NCBI GenBank assembly: GCA_025738555.1
Contig: JAOVFP010000003.1
Span: 5,766,001-5,830,000, forward strand
From: Cyathus striatus
Taxonomy: Eukaryota; Basidiomycota; Agaricomycetes; Agaricales; Nidulariaceae
DNA: 64,000 nucleotides
Reading direction: 5' to 3'
Positions 58,974 through 64,000 of this stretch are shown here, piece after piece. The position numbers were made by a program, and so were the translations under genes. The stretch's first letter is position 1. Each line of letters starts with the position of its first letter. The notes under the pieces were generated by a model. That model did no database searches, was not told the DNA's origin, and worked only from the letters and a program-made list of their open reading frames with translations.

Positions 58974-59743
58974 GTCGTGAATTTTAATGGACATATACCA
59001 CAATACTTGAGGATACTTGAGGATACAATATATTTTTCGTGGTCCCTAATCTTGTTCGTGAGTTGCGAATCATTAGGGGAAGTCTGTTTGGTTTTGTGCT
59101 GGTTTGCATCTTGTTTTGAGCACTCTTGCATATTACACCTGTTTCATCACATGTCTTCATGTTTATGTTCCCAGAGTATGATTGTTGCTAGGGCTGCCAA
59201 CCGTAACCGTACCGTCAGAGGTTCAGGAGCTCGACCACACGGTACGGTATTTACCTGTCGGTACCTGTAACGTTCCGTGACCGTTGTCACGACTGACTCC
59301 GACAATCTCTCCTTTCTTGTTCTTCCTATTTGTTTCTCCTATGATTGTAGATGTCTTGGCCTTACGCACAGACCATCCAGTAGGGTAGAGATTTAGTATA
59401 AAAGGCATACTGTATTGTAGGTAGAAGCTCAGACAAATTCCAAGTACTTAAATGGTGTTTTTGCTCTCTCACTTAAGTTCTCTCTTGTGTGCCGACACTC
59501 TCAGTGTTACTCCACAAGTCACACTGTTACTAGTCATCACATCTTTTCTCACCCGACTCGTACTTTCTCTTCTCAAAAACTCTCTCGGCTCACCATTCGA
59601 CTGGATCACCTTGGACTGATCATCCAACTCCTCTGTCTCTGGCTAGCCAACCAAACCAACTCTCAATTTCTTCAACTCTTCGATAACTCAACAAAATCAA
59701 CAAAAAATATTTTTCCTTGACTCAATAAATTTCTCTTTCAAGA
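58974..59743. other. Region between ERG2 and the retroelement; probable LTR/leader
   Basis: A TATA-like element (gtataaaagg, 59396-59405) lies about 340 bp upstream of the Gag start and could be the LTR promoter. The following 59440-59740 is C/T-rich leader-like sequence. LTR ends and a primer-binding site could not be located, because the 3' LTR is outside the window. A 10 bp inverted repeat is at 59206-59248. Confidence 0.4.
59206..59248. repeat. 10 bp inverted repeat
   Basis: accgtaccgt (59206-59215) pairs perfectly with acggtacggt (59239-59248) across a 23-base loop. Related accgt words flank it. Confidence 0.7.
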
Positions 59744-61942
59744 ATGCCACTTACTCATGCCCAACAGGCTGCTCTAGCGGTGGCTAATCAAAATGGTGAG
59801 TCTGATACTTTGTCTTCACCCCTCTCTTCCCCTTCTCCTTCCCCTGAAGGAGTACCCTCAGTTAATGGTGCCTCTGGCCCTTCTGGAGCAACATTGGCCC
59901 ATCGATATAGTGACATGGTAGCTTCGAGACCACCTTCCCCTGTGGAAGAGAATATTAGCCCTCAGGCTTCCTCAGTCTCTCGCTCTGTTGGAATGCTGGG
60001 TAGTTTTGGTGGTGACATTAGTATTTTGGATGTACCTAGTTTGCCCACTGAAAATAATACATCTACCTCTAATGAATGGACTACTGTCAGTAAAAATAAG
60101 AAAGGTTCCCTTAGAGAAAAAAGGGAACTCTCTGAAGCTCATTCTGAGCCTATCTCAGATGCACAATGAGAAGTGATTCAACATGCTGAGAGTCATTTGA
60201 CTCATGAACAAAGAAAATTGATTGACTGCCACAATCAAGTTGTTAGACATCCTCACATAGAGCCTTCTGCTTCTCCGAGTGATGAAAATCAGAACACCCC
60301 TTCTCCTAAGGCTGGTCCATCTCGTGAAAAAGGAAAGGGACCTGACCCCCATAATTGGGGAGGAATCAATTTAAACAGCTCTGAATTGAATATTGAAAAT
60401 CAGCAAGTGGCTTATGAATCTATTCAGGAGAGACATCCTCCTGTGAACCAGCACGATAACTCAGAGAACCTGCCTCATGATGATGCCCCACACAATGATA
60501 ATAATGTGTCTAGGGCTAAGAAAAATAAAACCTCTAAGAAGGCTACACAGAATGAACCAGTTGTATTAACTCATGACCCACTTCCTCATAGGGTTGTAAA
60601 TGACACAACCCAAAGGAGTGCTTGATTCCACTTGGAACCACTTAACCAAATCCCAGCTGCAAGCTCATTAGGACAAGCATTCCATAGTCATGAACATGGA
60701 TCTGGGCCCCCCTCAGATAGCTCATCCTCATCCTCTTCAGATGATGGGAGCTCCAGTTCAGACAGCTCAAATAATCAAGGCCATGGTCATACCAGTGGTC
60801 CTGAGGAGCCTGACAGTCACTCTCATGCCAAGAAGTCCAAAAAATCCAAAAAGTCTCACAGACTAAAATCTACCATTAAGATTCCTACTCCAAAGGAATA
60901 TGATGGTACAATGGAAGCATGAACCTTCTGAAGGTTTATGGACAAGGCTACAGCATATATTGATCATGATAAAGTCAGTAGAAAATCTCGTGTCTTTGTG
61001 CTATCATACTATCTCAAAGGCCGGGCTGCTGATTTTTATGAGCAAAGAGTGGCTAATAATCACTTGGAATGGTCTCTTGATCAATTCTTCAAGGGATTAT
61101 TCAACTTCATATTCCCTGCTGATTATAGGGAACAACAATAAGCGAAATTAATTGGGTTTAACCAAGGAAATCGCACTGTATTGCAATATGTTCACAATCT
61201 TGAATCACTTATTAGCTCTATAGGTGACGTTGGTGAACGAGATAGGGTTAGTTACCTGTGGCATGGGTTCTGTATCCCTATTCAGCAACAGCTGTGGCTC
61301 GAGTGGCTCAACCCTGGCTCATGCTCTTGGTCTGATATTGTCGATGCAGCTATAATTATTGAAATAGCACAGAATACCAGCCATTCCTTCCCCAGGAACC
61401 ATAATAACTCCAACCACCACAGTGGTAATGGTGGTGGACATGGTGGAGGACATGGTGGTTCCAGATCTCATCCCCCTCACGGTGGTAACTCTGGTGGCAA
61501 TAATCAGAAGTACCATAGTAGTTCAAATAATCATCACTTCTCCAGCCATAGTCGCAATGGGCAGTGACCATCTAGTCACAGTGCTTGTGGTGGATATAAT
61601 AATTCATCACGTTTGCATAGATCTGGCAATAGTGCTCCTAATTCATCCTTCTCTGCACAGGCTCAGGCTGGATCTACCAACCATTCCAACCAGTGTGGAC
61701 AAGGAAACACTGGTCCTTCAGAAAGTGAACATGCAGAACTCCTTGCAGCAGGACGCTGTTTCCACTGCTGTGAACCAGGACATCTCTCTTGCAATTGTCC
61801 ACAAGGATCAATGATTCATTCTTCTGGCAATCGGCCTCCTGGTATCTCGAATTTCAATATAGAGATGGACTTGTCATCCCCTGATACTGAGAATCAGTGT
61901 TCTAATATGGATATGACATTATCCACACTCCCTTCCCAGTAG
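59744..61942 (+). pseudogene. Retroelement Gag with CCHC zinc knuckle, multiple stops
   Basis: One continuous frame interrupted by TGA at 60167, 60623, 60920, 60929 and 61565 and TAA at 61139. A Ser/Pro-rich N-terminus is followed by a Ser run (about 60720-60770), a Lys/Ser segment and the start of a capsid-like domain (IKIPTPKEYDGT, then FMDKATAYIDHDKVSRKSRV, FVLSYYLKGRAADFYEQRV). After a Gly/His-rich stretch (61420-61510) comes the zinc knuckle CFHCCEPGHLSCNC at about 61756-61800 (C-x2-C-x4-H-x4-C). The layout is that of Ty3/gypsy Gag, which packages the RNA into particles. The frame changes by one after about 61930. Confidence 0.85.
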
Positions 61943-62004
61943 AATCAGATTGGGAAGATTTTGATCCTCAGTGGTCCCTGCATTCACATATTGGGGATTG
62001 TTAT

Positions 62005-63978
62005 GTGATGGAGGCTGAAACCATACTTAACCAAAGTCAGCCTTACCCTGGTGATGATTCTCTGTCTGTTATAGAATCAACTTGCCAATTCATTGTTACT
62101 CGGATTTCTCATACTACATATCTAATTTACAATACTGTCTGTCATTGGGAAATAGAGATCAATTCTTCACTCTTACAAAATACTAAGTTTCAACTAGCTG
62201 AATGGTTTGCCAAATGTCATGCTCAAGAGTTGCAAATATGGCCCACTCATCGATATCCTGGATGTATGGGTGATCCATTAGCTTTCATTGCTAATTTCTT
62301 GATGTGTGATGCTGTTAATACTCACTTCCCAGTACCAGAGCATTATGAAGCTCTTGACACTGAATCTCATTTTCATGTCATTCAGAAAGATTATAACTCT
62401 GAAATATACATCATTAATGATTTTATATGTGACATGAAGTGTGAAATACCTAGATCTCTCCTTGCAGATCCTAGTTTTGACTTGATCTTGTGGTTTCAAA
62501 CTCAATCTGTTCATTCACCAATTAGTTTTCATGATGATGAACAAGCAGCTGGCCCTCCTAGCTTACTTAGTACCTTTGTACCTATGGTTTATACAGACCC
62601 CACTGTCTCTGAGCTTGATAGTCTTGTATACAACCATATTGCAGCTGCACTCCTAACATGCAAGCCATATTCTGGTGATTTTCAACCTTCTGGATTGGGT
62701 GATCGTTTTGTTATAATGTGAGACACTTCTTCTCCATGTGGCATCTCTCAGGTCTTGAATATTTATGACCACTTTCGTAGCATTGAGGTATTACTGCCCC
62801 TTCAGCAGTTAGTAGACTGAGAATTTGATATCACATTATAGTATGCAAAATTGCTCTATCGCGAACAGACTGGATATAAAACCTATCAGTCTGTTGCCAA
62901 GTGGAAGTGTGACTTTCATTGTGCTACTGTTTGCAAGCCCATTGTTGAGTTAGTGGTAACAAAACTTCTCCTGAAGTCTGGCCCTTACAATGATGATCCA
63001 AGACCCAGCTTCTCATCTAACACTTGTTGGTTTTATGTTCATTCAGAAGGAACTGATTCATATGTTATATTTGATGACTTACGACACTGCCGCACAGTCA
63101 TTTCTGCCTCAGACTTATTTTTGTTAGGCACTCCAGTTGGACTATGGTATGACTCCCACTTACAAGCTCATCAGCTCAATTCTTTGTGACCTGGTGGACA
63201 AGTGACTCATCAACAGCCAGGGCAGACTAGTTCCTATGCCCTCTTTGAACCTTGTCTTCAGGTAAACACACCACATTGGTACCGTTCTTGTCATTCACAG
63301 AGGAATAGGCCCATACAATGCTGTTGTCATTATGCAAAAGCATCTCTGACAGACTCCACTTTACTGTCAGTCTTCGGTGTGCAGCCTCCTCGAGGTACAT
63401 TGGCTTCACTACAATGTAATGCAGCAATCTCGAAAGGTAAAGGGCATATAGTCCCTTCACCTATTGTGGTCACTGTCAAGATTAATGGCCACCCAGCTCA
63501 CACACTTATTGATTTGGGCTCCTTGGGTGATTTCCTTTCTACAACATTGGCAACACAGTTGAAATTGCCACTCAAGAAATTGAACAAGCCCATTGGCCTC
63601 CAACTTGCTGTTCAAGGATCTCGGTCTGTAGTTAATGCCTATACCAATGCAAAGTTTGAATATCAGTCAAAAAATGAATCTCATACATTTGATATCATTA
63701 ACCTCACCAATTACAATGTTATCCTGGGGACACCTTGGTTGTACCAACATCGTGCTTGTGTAGGTTTGAATCTGTCATGTATTGTCATTGGTAACAATGG
63801 TTCTGTACCAATAATTTGGGGTATGGTGACAACAACAGTGGCTTCACAGCATGTCAGTATGACTAGTGATGACGACATCACAAAAGCATGGGTGGAAATT
63901 CTCTGCTATGCTGAACCATTGTGTAAAGATGTCACCAAAACAGGTCTTCCCCCATTTTGTGATATCAACCACATGTAG
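62005..63978 (+). pseudogene. Retroelement Pol start: repeated region and retropepsin, with stops
   Basis: Frame 1 continues from about 61925 with stops at 62719, 62818, 62839 and 63187. The first 1.2 kb encodes three divergent copies of a roughly 50-residue unit (62080-62223, 62365-62511, 63025-63171). The protease follows: IVVTVKINGHPAHTLIDLGS, LGDFLSTTLATQLKLPL and a flap/second-strand motif NVILGTPWLYQH. The catalytic triad D-S/T-G reads D-L-G here, so the protease would be inactive. The frame ends at a TAG at 63976 just before the window edge. Confidence 0.75.
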
Positions 63979-64000
63979 AAATCCTAGAGTGTATCACTCA

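Larger units (their letters stand above)
59390..64000 (+). mobile_element. Decayed Ty3/gypsy-like LTR retroelement, 5' part (truncated by window edge)
   Basis: Order on the plus strand: TATA-like promoter, Gag (59744-61942) with zinc knuckle, a repeated unknown region (62005-63190) and a retropepsin-like protease (about 63440-63830). Reverse transcriptase and integrase would lie beyond 64000. The reading frame is kept over long distances but broken by about a dozen in-frame stops and one frame change near 61930. Base composition differs from the neighbouring genes (long AT-rich codons, no introns). The element is dead as it stands, but mutations are few per kb, so insertion was probably not ancient. 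Confidence 0.85.

Noticed and set aside
59744..61942. TGA read as Trp (recoding) in the retroelement
   Set aside because: Neighbouring nuclear genes use TGA as a normal stop, and TAA/TAG stops also interrupt the element; mutational decay explains it better.

Overview
This 64 kb window looks like nuclear DNA from a mushroom-forming basidiomycete (Agaricomycete). Genes are dense, on both strands, and cut by many short GT-AG introns of about 48-65 bp with CTAAC/CTGAC-like branch sites. The gene content is fungal, and several families (the tandem seven-TM genes, the F-box proteins, the large membrane protein at the left) look typical of Agaricomycetes. The species cannot be named from the sequence.

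Layout, left to right: membrane-anchored pepsin-like aspartic protease (238-2100 +); large multi-exon membrane protein of unknown function (2380-5330 -); ribosome-assembly factor KRR1 (6067-7752 -), divergent from a mitochondrial PPR protein (7943-9946 +); NCBP3/FoP-like mRNA protein (10312-11664 +); NmrA-like protein (13148-14388 +); coiled-coil protein (14699-16710 +); a very long protein with five copies of a cysteine module (17341-21927 +); four-helix-type membrane protein (22197-23456 +); two tandem seven-TM receptor-like genes (23766-25093 - and 26023-27364 -); PCL-type cyclin (28440-30176 -), divergent from a UDP-GlcNAc transporter (30712-32029 +); F-box pseudogene (about 32165-33770 -) and its intact inverted paralogue (36342-37997 +), with an unknown protein between them (34084-35954 -); cupin (38508-39156 +); SH3 protein (39438-40585 -); Gln/Gly/Met-rich SS18-like coactivator (41007-44627 -); ribosomal protein uL2 (46165-47099 +); FGGY sugar kinase (47317-49462 -); ribosomal protein eS25 (49862-50396 -), divergent from glucosidase II beta (50558-52758 +); BAHD-like acyltransferase (54284-55800 +); ZPR1 (56057-57853 +); ERG2 sterol isomerase (58144-58973 +); and a decayed Ty3/gypsy-like retroelement (about 59390 to beyond 64000 +).

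Most genes are unrelated housekeeping genes rather than a pathway cluster. Ribosome production is represented by KRR1, uL2 and eS25, and ER quality control and glycan supply by glucosidase II beta and the UDP-GlcNAc transporter. The most unusual observations are a coding exon of one nucleotide in KRR1 (position 7555), needed to keep the frame; the five-module cysteine protein; a threefold repeated domain between the Gag zinc knuckle and the protease of the retroelement; and the inverted F-box pair, in which the dead copy carries C-to-T nonsense changes. All gene models were spliced by eye, so exon edges not given as exact are approximate.
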